In this document: piece by piece, positions 24,463-33,067 of the stretch
Position numbering within the stretch: position 1 is the stretch's first letter
How the letters are laid out: each line of letters starts with the position of its first letter
DNA from: Saprospiraceae bacterium
GTDB lineage: Bacteria > Bacteroidota > Bacteroidia > Chitinophagales > Saprospiraceae
Assembly (NCBI GenBank): GCA_022448945.1
Contig: JAKVCV010000030.1
Span: 1,884-35,151 of the forward strand
Direction: 5' to 3'
DNA length: 33,268 bases
Program-made: the position numbers and the translations under genes
Notes under the pieces: model-generated
What the model saw: the letters and a program-made list of their open reading frames with translations, nothing else
Database searches by the model: none
Told to the model about the DNA's origin: nothing

Positions 24463-27345
24463 CTATTCTCGTATAAACCGAATAGTTTTATTAAATCCTT
24501 CACTCATTAAATTAATGAAATAAACACCTGATGATATTGAATGAACATCTAATATTGTTTGTGTCATCCCTGGTTGAATATTCATAGAAGTTTCTAACAC
24601 AGACTTACCTGTAACATCCAATATAGAAACCTTTGCATTCGCAAATTCTTGAGTATTCACATTTAGATTAATTACGCTTGATGTTGGATTAGGATATAGA
24701 CCAAATGATATTTTTTCAGTTCCTAAGGAAGTTAAACTAGTATTAATGTTGATTTCAGCCTGTAATGTGTTTACCATAAATCCTGGTTTAACATCTTTAT
24801 AATTTATATTACGGCTGAAATTTCCTGCTGAATCTATAGTAATAGTATCACAAAATGAAGCGATACAGCCATTCATAGAATCCAAAGCTGTAATACAAAC
24901 TATATATGAGCCCCAATTATTATATTGATGGACCGGATATCCACCAAAGGCTCCAGTATTATCACCAAAATCCCAAACAAAATAATAATTTGTATTTGGT
25001 AATGCATTATTTACAACAGGCTGCATATACAATAAAAATGGATTTAAAGAGTCTTGGAAAATATTCATATCCACCGATAAACCATTACATGGTGTACTAT
25101 TATTATTCGGGGCATTGTTTACCATAATAGAATCACAATAAACTGCTGTACAACCATTTGCATCAGTAACAGTCAAACAAACAGAATAAAAACCATTATT
25201 TGAATACGTAAAAGTTGTATTAGAGCCCGAAGCTAAATTGTTGTTTCCAAAATCCCATGCATAAGTATAAGGCCCTGTCCCTCCAAAAACCTGACTATTA
25301 AAGTATACCTGACCATTCGAAGACGCATTCCAACCCCATGAAGCATTAAAGTTACCACAAGGATTAGTAGCTCCACCAACACAAAAGTTAGTATGTTCAG
25401 AATATCCAAATGCACCACCACTTGCTAATGTGGTACCAGAAGCAGAAGTTAACGCATAATATCCTTGTCCCCATGCGCAACAAATGCCATCGCCATAGCT
25501 ATCAAAGATATTAAAGTCATAACAGCCGGTTGGTAAACAAAAATTCAAATGGAGGGTTGTACCATTATCACCTTGGGTATAAGAACTTCCACTATATATT
25601 ACATTACTATTTTGATCTGTAATAGACCAAGATGTTTCATATGCAAAATTATCAAAGTAAAGCGTAAGTGTTGCCATGTTATTATTACATGGCAATGGAT
25701 TAACCACAACTGTATCACAATATGTTGCTACACAACCTATAGTATCATAAGCTGTCAAACAAACAATATAATATCCCGAAGCAGGCGCATTTGCATATGT
25801 ATGAACAGGATTCGATCCAGAGCCAAAACTATTATCTCCAAAATCCCATACATATTGTAAACCGGTGGCATTAGTATTAAAACTTACAACATTACCATTT
25901 GTTGTAGATGTAAAACTAGTTGTCATACCAGTACATGGATTAGTAGCCCCACCAACACAAATCGTTTGAGTTTCAGTATATCCAAAAGCACCTCCTGATG
26001 CCAGAACATTTCCATTAACATCTGTAAGTGAATAATGTCCTTGACCGTATAGGCAACAAATTCCATCACCATAGGAGTCATAAATATTAAAAGTATAACA
26101 ATCCGTAGGTAAACATAAACTAGATGTAATTGTAGTCCCATTTTGGTTAGTAGTGTACCCTGAACCACTAGCTATAACAAAACCTTGTACATCTCTTAAA
26201 TCCCAGGATGTTTCATATGCATAATTATCTAAATTAATAGTAAGGTTTACAATGTTTTGATTGCAGGGTGTATTTACAATTACCGTATCATAAACTGTAT
26301 AAGCACAACCATTGGCATCAGTTACAACTAATAGGGCACCATACATACCTGGTCCATTATAAGTATGTGATGGGTTGGATAAAGCACTATAACCTCCATC
26401 CCCAAATTGCCATTGATAATTAAATGGCGCCGTCCCTGCTATTATAGTACTTGTAAAATCTACGGTATTTGCATTAACAGTATAAGAATAAGAAGCACTA
26501 AAGCCTGCACAAGGACTTCCTTGACCTTGAACAAAAATAGAATCACAGTAAGTATAAGTACAAATTGAATCTGTTATAGTAACACAAACAATATTCCACC
26601 CATTTATAAGCGTTGATTGCCAATTAGCTCCCGTCGATGTTCCTGAAATTGTCCCATTTACGGTCCATGAATAATTAAGAAAGGTATTTGAAAAGCCAGA
26701 AGTATACGGGTAAAAAGTCGTTAAACCATTCGTGCCGACTGCATATTGATACCCTCCTGTAGCTCCTAAACAAGGGCTAGAAGAGCCTACTATTATCGAA
26801 TCCCAAGCTGTATAAATACAACCATTAGCATCCGTTACAACCAATATTACACTATAAACACCTGCTGAATTATAAGTATATGAAGGGTTAGCTAAAGAAC
26901 TATAACCTCCATCCCCAAATTGCCATTGATAATTAAATGGCGCTGTTCCTCCATTTACAGTACTAGAAAAGGTTACGCTATTGCCATTTATAGAATGCGT
27001 AAAATAAGATGCAAAATTTGCACAAGGATTAGTTCCAAGTGCACTTACAGAATCACAATAAACAACTGTACAATTAGAATCTGAGGCTGTAAGACAAACA
27101 GTATAGTAACCTAAGCCATTATAGCTATGTGTTGGATTAACACCAAATCCCGTACTGCCATCGCCAAAATCCCAAGAATACACCGTACTTGTAGTATCTA
27201 GCCCAAAAGTTGTAGCATTGAAAGAAATTGCATTAGTTTGTGGATTCACAGTCCAATTAAAATTAACTGTACATTGTCCGAACGACTGATAAGAGAGACT
27301 AATAAAAATTACAATAAGTAATCCAAGTCGATTCAATAATTTCAT
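24463..27345 (-). CDS. PKD-repeat secreted protein with two DSYGDGICC modules and T9SS sorting domain
   Basis: A 960-aa exported protein, signal peptide 1-24 (ending SFGQ). Seven PKD-type Ig-like domains are read at about 27-105, 111-187, 197-273 (degenerate), 280-357, 476-548, 667-742 and 755-838, with cores such as YSWDFGDGSTG and YQWQFGDGGYS, most ending in a C--YCDS strand. Two cysteine-rich modules of about 105 residues (361-465 and 553-657) interrupt the PKD series; each begins ..AYETSW and carries DSYGDGICC and SGGAFGY. The end is a T9SS type A domain (LYPNPTSSVINL, SGVYFINLM). PKD proteins usually act in adhesion or as spacers; no catalytic domain is seen. Internal DNA repeats show recent duplication. 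Confidence 0.88.
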   Translation of the reverse strand: MKLLNRLGLLIVIFISLSYQSFGQCTVNFNWTVNPQTNAISFNATTFGLDTTSTVYSWDFGDGSTGFGVNPTHSYNGLGYYTVCLTASDSNCTVVYCDSVSALGTNPCANFASYFTHSINGNSVTFSSTVNGGTAPFNYQWQFGDGGYSSLANPSYTYNSAGVYSVILVVTDANGCIYTAWDSIIVGSSSPCLGATGGYQYAVGTNGLTTFYPYTSGFSNTFLNYSWTVNGTISGTSTGANWQSTLINGWNIVCVTITDSICTYTYCDSIFVQGQGSPCAGFSASYSYTVNANTVDFTSTIIAGTAPFNYQWQFGDGGYSALSNPSHTYNGPGMYGALLVVTDANGCAYTVYDTVIVNTPCNQNIVNLTINLDNYAYETSWDLRDVQGFVIASGSGYTTNQNGTTITSSLCLPTDCYTFNIYDSYGDGICCLYGQGHYSLTDVNGNVLASGGAFGYTETQTICVGGATNPCTGMTTSFTSTTNGNVVSFNTNATGLQYVWDFGDNSFGSGSNPVHTYANAPASGYYIVCLTAYDTIGCVATYCDTVVVNPLPCNNNMATLTLYFDNFAYETSWSITDQNSNVIYSGSSYTQGDNGTTLHLNFCLPTGCYDFNIFDSYGDGICCAWGQGYYALTSASGTTLASGGAFGYSEHTNFCVGGATNPCGNFNASWGWNASSNGQVYFNSQVFGGTGPYTYAWDFGNNNLASGSNTTFTYSNNGFYSVCLTVTDANGCTAVYCDSIMVNNAPNNNSTPCNGLSVDMNIFQDSLNPFLLYMQPVVNNALPNTNYYFVWDFGDNTGAFGGYPVHQYNNWGSYIVCITALDSMNGCIASFCDTITIDSAGNFSRNINYKDVKPGFMVNTLQAEININTSLTSLGTEKISFGLYPNPTSSVINLNVNTQEFANAKVSILDVTGKSVLETSMNIQPGMTQTILDVHSISSGVYFINLMSEGFNKTIRFIRE
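26387..26943. repeat. 44-bp identical direct repeat inside the PKD gene
   Basis: The same 44 bases occur at 26387-26430 and 26900-26943, encoding the PFNYQWQFGDGGYS part of the second and fourth PKD domains. Flanking sequence is similar but diverged, so this tract has been homogenised or copied more recently than the rest. Confidence 0.85.
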
Positions 27346-27552
27346 AAAATTCGTAATTTAAATAGTTAAGAATAATGCAAGTGTTATAACTTAAAATAAG
27401 TATTTTCACTATTTCATAATACAATTATAAATCAAGACTGCACTAAAACAAAATACAATATACTCATATTCTTTTATATATTAAATATAAATAAAACTAT
27501 AATTAGTTGATTATAAATTATTTGTAATGTAATTAAAAAATAAAAACTTTAG
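27346..27552. other. Divergent intergenic region between PKD and arylsulfotransferase-like genes
   Basis: 207 AT-rich bases that must hold both promoters. No full TTTG/TAnnTTTG pair is seen on either strand; ATTATTTG at 27518-27525 is one near match on the plus strand. Confidence 0.4.
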
Positions 27553-29184
27553 ATGAAATCAATATTATTATTATTTTTTCTACTTTATTGCAATCTCTTA
27601 CTTGCACAACAAACTATTGGACTCTTCACAAATACGCCTGATTCTTATAATGGCTACACCTTATTTGCTCCTACAACGAATACCACAACATACTTAATTG
27701 ACAACTGTGGAGAAAAAGTACATAGTTGGAATTCTACTTTTAGGCCAGCCCTTTCTGCTTACATACTTGACGATGGCAACTTATTGAGGACTGGAAAATT
27801 AAACAACAGCACCTTTACGGCAGGTGGAAGTGGTGGGCTTATAGAAATGATAGATTGGAATGGCAATATAATATGGAGTTATACGATTTCTTCTACCCTA
27901 GAATGCCAACACCATGATATTGATTATTTGCCCAATGGAAATATTTTAGCTATTGTATGGGATTCTAAAACAAATGCAGAAGCAATACAGGCAGGAAGAA
28001 CTACGTCTGGGGCAACGGTATGGTCTGAAAAAATTGTAGAAATAGCACCTGATTACATTAATGGCGGAGGTTCTATTGTTTGGGAATGGAAAGTATGGGA
28101 CCACTTAGTTCAAGATGCAGATAGCACAAAAGACAATTATGGAAATGTTGGCAACTCACCAGAACTTATTAATATAAATTTTATTCCTAAAAACCCTAAC
28201 AGTAGTGATTGGTTACATATTAATAGTGTTCACTATAATGCCGATTTCGATCAAATTATTTTGAGTAATCATCACTTCAGTGAATTTTGGGTTATAGACC
28301 ACTCCACTAGTACTGCAGAGGCCGCAAGTCATACTGGAGGCAACTACAACAAAGGAGGTGACTTGCTATATCGCTGGGGCAACCCACAGGCCTACGACCA
28401 AGGAACAGCTATTAATCAAAAGTTATTCAATCAACATGATGCAAATTGGATACCTAACGCTATGACGGATGGTGGTATGATTATGGTTTTCAATAATAAA
28501 GTTGGCAGCAATTATTCCAATGTAAATGTAATTAATCCTACTGTTGATAGCCTAGGCAATTACAATTATACAGGAGGCGCATACGGGCCTTCTTCTTTTC
28601 ACTGGACTTACCAGGCCCCAATCCCTTCGAACTTTTATTCATCAAATATTTCAGGGGCACATCGTTTGCCCAATTCCAACACTTTAATTTGTGAAGGTCG
28701 CCCAGGAAGATTATTTGAAGTAGATTATCTTGGTAATATAGTATGGGAATATGTCAACCCTGTAACACCTTCAGGACCAGCAGCACAAAATACTACAGTT
28801 AGTCAAAACAATGTTTTTAGAGCAACAAGATATCCACTAGATTATATTGGGTTTACTGGCAAAAATCTTACACCACAAGGATATATAGAAACTGGTTCTA
28901 CATTTTCTTGCACATTATATACTTCAACAATACCTACCCAGAAAGAGGATATTAATATATCTTTTTTTCCTAATCCTACATCAAATATTATAAATGTTTC
29001 AGCTTCAGAAATACTAAGAGAAATAACTTTTTATGATCTTACTGGGAAAAATGTGCTAACAAAAAAATGTAGTGCTAAAAATTTAACAATTAACTTGTCA
29101 CTACTTAAACAGGGTTTTTATATAGTAAAAGCAAAAACAAATTCTGATATTCAAACAATTCAAACAGTATCTATTATTAAATAG
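27553..29184 (+). CDS. Arylsulfotransferase (ASST)-like secreted protein with T9SS sorting domain
   Basis: A 543-aa exported protein: signal peptide 1-19 (ending LLLAQ), then a six-bladed-propeller ASST-like domain to about 455. Family-like pieces: GLIEMIDWNGNIIWSY, HHDIDYLPNGNIL (His120, His121), WLHINSVHYN (His222, His227), QHDANWIP (His295), GAHRLPNSNTLICEG and FEVDYLGNIVWEYVNP. ASSTs move sulfate between phenolic compounds through a sulfo-histidine; several conserved-looking histidines are present, but I cannot align them to the known catalytic one. The last 80 residues are a T9SS type A domain (FFPNPTSNIINV, GFYIVKAKT). The 21-base gap to the DUF1456 gene suggests shared transcription. 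Confidence 0.83.
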   Translation: MKSILLLFFLLYCNLLLAQQTIGLFTNTPDSYNGYTLFAPTTNTTTYLIDNCGEKVHSWNSTFRPALSAYILDDGNLLRTGKLNNSTFTAGGSGGLIEMIDWNGNIIWSYTISSTLECQHHDIDYLPNGNILAIVWDSKTNAEAIQAGRTTSGATVWSEKIVEIAPDYINGGGSIVWEWKVWDHLVQDADSTKDNYGNVGNSPELININFIPKNPNSSDWLHINSVHYNADFDQIILSNHHFSEFWVIDHSTSTAEAASHTGGNYNKGGDLLYRWGNPQAYDQGTAINQKLFNQHDANWIPNAMTDGGMIMVFNNKVGSNYSNVNVINPTVDSLGNYNYTGGAYGPSSFHWTYQAPIPSNFYSSNISGAHRLPNSNTLICEGRPGRLFEVDYLGNIVWEYVNPVTPSGPAAQNTTVSQNNVFRATRYPLDYIGFTGKNLTPQGYIETGSTFSCTLYTSTIPTQKEDINISFFPNPTSNIINVSASEILREITFYDLTGKNVLTKKCSAKNLTINLSLLKQGFYIVKAKTNSDIQTIQTVSIIK

Positions 29185-29205
29185 CCTTATATAAACATAA
29201 ACACA

Positions 29206-29670
29206 ATGGAAAACAATGACATCATTAGGCGAATCAGATATATTTTCAATTTTAATGATTCAAAAATGATAGAGTTATTTGCTTTAGCTGATTGTGTTGT
29301 AAACAGAGAACTGATATGTAATTGGTTAAAAAAAGAAGAAGACCCTGACTATAAAACAATAAATGACAAACATCTTGCTATTTTCCTAAATGGATTTATA
29401 AATTATAAAAGAGGAAAGAAAGAAGGCGAACAAAAAAAACCCGAAAAGACACTTACAAATAATATTATATTTCGAAAATTAAAGATTGCACTAAATCTAA
29501 AAGACACTGACATAATTGATATATACAAATTGGTGCATATGAATATCAGTAAACATGAATTAAGTGCTCTTTTTAGAAAACCTGGCCAAAGACAATATCG
29601 TAAATGCAAAGATCAATTTTTGCGAAATTTCCTATATGCATTACAAACAAAATATCGGGGGGAGTTTTAA
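29206..29670 (+). CDS. yehS: DUF1456 family protein (YehS-like)
   Basis: A 154-aa cytoplasmic protein made of two copies of the DUF1456 unit, about residues 1-68 (NDIIRRIRYIFNF... FLNGFINYKRG) and 84-150 (NNIIFRKLKIALNL... FLRNFLYALQTKY). Each copy has the short helices and the LNGFI/LYALQ ending typical of the family. E. coli YehS has the same two-unit layout and similar length. Function is unknown. The linker between units is highly charged (KKEGEQKKPEK). It starts 21 bases after the arylsulfotransferase-like gene although the two products act in different compartments. Confidence 0.85.
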   Translation: MENNDIIRRIRYIFNFNDSKMIELFALADCVVNRELICNWLKKEEDPDYKTINDKHLAIFLNGFINYKRGKKEGEQKKPEKTLTNNIIFRKLKIALNLKDTDIIDIYKLVHMNISKHELSALFRKPGQRQYRKCKDQFLRNFLYALQTKYRGEF

Positions 29671-29780
29671 AACCTTTTTATAAAAGTCTGATAAATACAA
29701 TTATCCACTTCAATAATTTCTTTTCTTTAATTATCTTGCGTTTTTTATCAGAATAATGCTCAATAGAATAATTTATAACA

Positions 29781-31016
29781 ATGAAAGAACAGATTTTAGA
29801 CCGCTTTCTTCGCTACGTAAAAGTTGATACCCAATCTAAATTCGGAGTCGAAAAAATCCCAAGCACAGACAAACAATTCAACTTGTCAAATCAAATCGTT
29901 GAAGAACTAAAAAGAATTGGCCTAAGTGATGTTGAGATAGATGAACATTGTTATATTATGGCTACATTACCTGCAAATACAGATAAAAAAATACCAACAA
30001 TTGGATTTGTTGCCCATGTAGACACTTCTCCCGATTTCACTGCAACTGGATGCGAACCAAAAGTTTGGGAAAACTACGATGGTAAAGATTTAGTCCTAAA
30101 CGAAACAGGGGGTATTATTCTGAGAACCAGTGAATTTCCTGAAATGCTACAGTTCATCGGTCAAACAATGATCACTACAAATGGTATGACATTATTAGGG
30201 GCTGATGATAAAGCCGGTGTAACAGAAATTGTATCGGCAATGGAATACCTCATTAATCATCCAGAAATCAAACATGGTAAAATTCGTATATGCTTTACTC
30301 CTGACGAAGAGGTAGGTCGTGGAGCAGATCTATTTGATGTTGAAAAATTTGGCGCAGAATGGGCTTATACTATGGATGGCTCAATTCCAGGAGAAATTGA
30401 ATACGAAAACTTCAATGCTGCTTATGCTGAAATCGATATACAAGGAAAAATTGTTCATCCTGGTTCTGCTAAAAATAAAATGGTCAATTCTATGTACATT
30501 GCGGCTCAGTTAATGCTAGAATTACCGACAAACGAAGTCCCAGAAAAAACAGAGGGCTATGAAGGGTTTTTTCATTTAACTTCTATTAATGGCAATGTTG
30601 ATAAAACAGAATTACGATATATTATCCGCGACCACGACACCGAAAAATTTAAGGCAAAAAAACTGTTCATTGAAGATTTAGTAAACCATTTTAATACTAA
30701 ATTTGACAACCGTATTAGTCTTAAATTAACAGACCAATATTACAATATGGCTGAAAAAGTAAAACCAGTAATGCATATTGTTGATATTGCTAAAGAAGCC
30801 ATTTCTGCTTTAGGAATGAAACCAATTACAAATCCAATTCGTGGAGGCACAGACGGGTCTAGGTTATCATTTATGGGACTCCCGTGCCCCAACATTTTTG
30901 CTGGAGGACTTAATTTCCACAGTAGGTATGAATATGTAGCACTTGAATCAATAGTTGCTGCCACAAAAACCATTGTTAAAATAGCTGAAATAATGGAAAA
31001 AAGAAATTGGGATTAA
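29781..31016 (+). CDS. pepT: Peptidase T (tripeptide aminopeptidase)
   Basis: A 411-aa M20B zinc peptidase that removes the N-terminal residue from tripeptides in the cytoplasm. Family residues are visible: His79 and Asp81 in FVAHVDTSPD, Asp142 in LLGADDKAGV, the catalytic Glu176 with ligand Glu177 in TPDEEVGRG, Asp199 in YTMDGS, and a C-terminal His in NFHSRYE. The RGGTDGSRLS loop is also typical. Length matches E. coli PepT (about 408). The ATG start gives the standard N-terminus. It is followed by the leftward S9 peptidase gene, stops 24 bases apart with no clear hairpin between. Confidence 0.95.
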   Translation: MKEQILDRFLRYVKVDTQSKFGVEKIPSTDKQFNLSNQIVEELKRIGLSDVEIDEHCYIMATLPANTDKKIPTIGFVAHVDTSPDFTATGCEPKVWENYDGKDLVLNETGGIILRTSEFPEMLQFIGQTMITTNGMTLLGADDKAGVTEIVSAMEYLINHPEIKHGKIRICFTPDEEVGRGADLFDVEKFGAEWAYTMDGSIPGEIEYENFNAAYAEIDIQGKIVHPGSAKNKMVNSMYIAAQLMLELPTNEVPEKTEGYEGFFHLTSINGNVDKTELRYIIRDHDTEKFKAKKLFIEDLVNHFNTKFDNRISLKLTDQYYNMAEKVKPVMHIVDIAKEAISALGMKPITNPIRGGTDGSRLSFMGLPCPNIFAGGLNFHSRYEYVALESIVAATKTIVKIAEIMEKRNWD

Positions 31017-31040
31017 TACGCCTATATATATTTTAGATTA

Positions 31041-32951
31041 TTAAAGCGTTTCTTTCAACCACTTAAAAAATTCCTTCTGCCAAACTAGTGCATTCTGGAC
31101 TGATAAGACCCAATGATTTTCTTCAGGAAAGAAAAGTAATTTACTTTTAATACCCCTCAACTGCGCAGCATTAAAAGCCTCAAGCCCCTGGCCTATAGGC
31201 ACTCTATAATCCTTTCCTCCTTGAATGATCATGATTGGGGTATCCCATTTATCTACATGTTCTATGGGATTATATTCATTAAAACTACGCTGAGCAATTT
31301 TATTGTCCTTATCCCAATAATGGCCACCCATGTCCCAGTTTACAAAGAACATCTCCTCAGTTGTTCCATACATGGATTTCCAATTAAAAATACCATCATG
31401 TGCAATAAAGGTCTTAAAACGCCGCTTGTGAATGCCAGCAAGATAAAAACAAGAATACCCTCCATAACTAGCACCAATACACCCTAATCGATTATTATCA
31501 ACATAAGGTTCTTTAGCTAATTCATCTATTGCTGATAAATAATCTTTCATATTCTGCCCTCCATAATCACCACTAATCTGTTCATTCCATTCTACTCCGT
31601 ACCCTGGCATACCCCTACGATTAGGGGCTACAATTATATAACCCTGTGCTGCCATAACCTGAAAATTCCATCGGAAAGAATAAAATTGACTCAATGCACC
31701 CTGCGGCCCACCCTGACAATAAAGCAAAGTTGGGTATTTTTTGTTTTTATCAAAATTTGGAGGATAGATGACCCAAGTAAGCATTTCTTTGTCATCAGTT
31801 GTATTGACTATACGTTTCTCGATATTACTCATATTGATATTACTATATATATGCTCATTTTCATAGGTTAGTTGCTGCATTTTTCCACTTTCCAGATCAA
31901 CTGTATAAAGTTCTGATGCATGATTCATATCGCAACGAGATACAACTAATTTATTACGGCTTTGACCCACAATTCCATTGATATCAAACCTTCCTTTGGT
32001 AATTTTTTTTGGTGATATAATTTCTGTTTCAACTGTTTCTGGAACTATTAACTCAAACAATTGAACTGTTCCATCAACAGGAGCATTAAAATAGATTTTG
32101 TCTCCAGCATTATTAAAAATGAAACTATTAACTGTGCCGTCCCAATCTTTAGTAAGATTTAAATCTCCATCCTTAATACGTACTATGATATCATTTTTAT
32201 CTGATTCATAACCATCACGCTTCATTTGTAGCCACCCCATTATACCTTTTGAAGAAAAAGCCGGTGATGTATCATATCCTTTATTATATTTTGTAAGATT
32301 GATTGTTTTTTTTGTTTCCAGGTTATATTCAAAAATATCTGTATTGGTGCTTTGTGTATAAGCAGTTCCATGTAATTTTTTGGTCACATAAATAAGACGC
32401 TTTCCTTCAGGGCCCCAAAGATAATCCTCATCACCACCAAAAGGCATTTGAGGACAATTATAAGGTTCGTCAAACATAATATCTATTGGCGCTATTTCAC
32501 CTTCACCTTCAGGCTCAATAAAAACATGTGAAAATTCTCCATCTTCCCACTTATCCCAGTGCCGATATTGCAAACTTTCGTAAATCTTAACATCTGTGTT
32601 TTTTAGTTCCGGATAATAATCCTGACCTGAAACCTTGTTTATCTTAACATTCTTAATAACTATCCTTTTTTTGCCATCAGGCGAAACATGCTTATCTGCA
32701 ACTTTTTCAGTATCTCCTTCAATTTCCTCCTTTTCTCCACCATCCAAGGATTTCAAATAATATTTAGTTAACTTTACATTTCCCTTCAGATTGTATTTTG
32801 AAACACCATACACAACAGATTCCAGGTTTTTCGTTATACCTACAGGAAATACTCTGTTGAGCTCCAACAATTGCTTTGGCGAAAGATTTTGCTGGGCAGT
32901 AGCCACATAAAAAATTGTAGAAAAAAGAATGATTAGAAATGAATTGTTCAT
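31041..32951 (-). CDS. S9 family prolyl-oligopeptidase-type serine peptidase, exported
   Basis: A 636-aa peptidase with a signal peptide (MNNSFLIILFSTIFYVATAQ). The first 360 residues form a beta-propeller-like region with TolB/WD-type repeats (SPDGKKRIVIK, SSKGIMGWLQM-like pieces); the C-terminal 250 residues are an alpha/beta hydrolase. The catalytic triad is visible as Ser495 (GASYGGYS), Asp581 (GGKDYRV) and His613 (EENHWVL). The RRGMPGYGVEWN oxyanion region is typical of the S9C/DPP5-like group, which cleave dipeptides or acylated residues from short peptides in the periplasm. With peptidase T next door it fits peptide use as a nutrient source, though the two genes are convergent, not an operon. 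Confidence 0.92.
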   Translation of the reverse strand: MNNSFLIILFSTIFYVATAQQNLSPKQLLELNRVFPVGITKNLESVVYGVSKYNLKGNVKLTKYYLKSLDGGEKEEIEGDTEKVADKHVSPDGKKRIVIKNVKINKVSGQDYYPELKNTDVKIYESLQYRHWDKWEDGEFSHVFIEPEGEGEIAPIDIMFDEPYNCPQMPFGGDEDYLWGPEGKRLIYVTKKLHGTAYTQSTNTDIFEYNLETKKTINLTKYNKGYDTSPAFSSKGIMGWLQMKRDGYESDKNDIIVRIKDGDLNLTKDWDGTVNSFIFNNAGDKIYFNAPVDGTVQLFELIVPETVETEIISPKKITKGRFDINGIVGQSRNKLVVSRCDMNHASELYTVDLESGKMQQLTYENEHIYSNINMSNIEKRIVNTTDDKEMLTWVIYPPNFDKNKKYPTLLYCQGGPQGALSQFYSFRWNFQVMAAQGYIIVAPNRRGMPGYGVEWNEQISGDYGGQNMKDYLSAIDELAKEPYVDNNRLGCIGASYGGYSCFYLAGIHKRRFKTFIAHDGIFNWKSMYGTTEEMFFVNWDMGGHYWDKDNKIAQRSFNEYNPIEHVDKWDTPIMIIQGGKDYRVPIGQGLEAFNAAQLRGIKSKLLFFPEENHWVLSVQNALVWQKEFFKWLKETL

Positions 32952-33067
32952 TTTATAAAGTATTAACGATTAACGAAATAAGAAATATAAAAAAATCTAA
33001 AAATCTAAAAATTATACTATTAGGAATAACTTAATAATAAATATAAATCAAATAATCAACAGCATAC

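Noticed and set aside
25549-25860. 103-aa plus-strand open frame inside the PKD gene
   Set aside because: It is antisense to a clear PKD/DSYGDGICC coding region; its Ile/Cys/Thr-rich composition is what the complement of such sequence gives.
29687-29752. 9-bp inverted repeat TCTGATAAA / TTTATCAGA upstream of pepT
   Set aside because: Arms are 48 bases apart, AT-rich and do not extend; one such repeat is easily expected by chance and no regulator is suggested.
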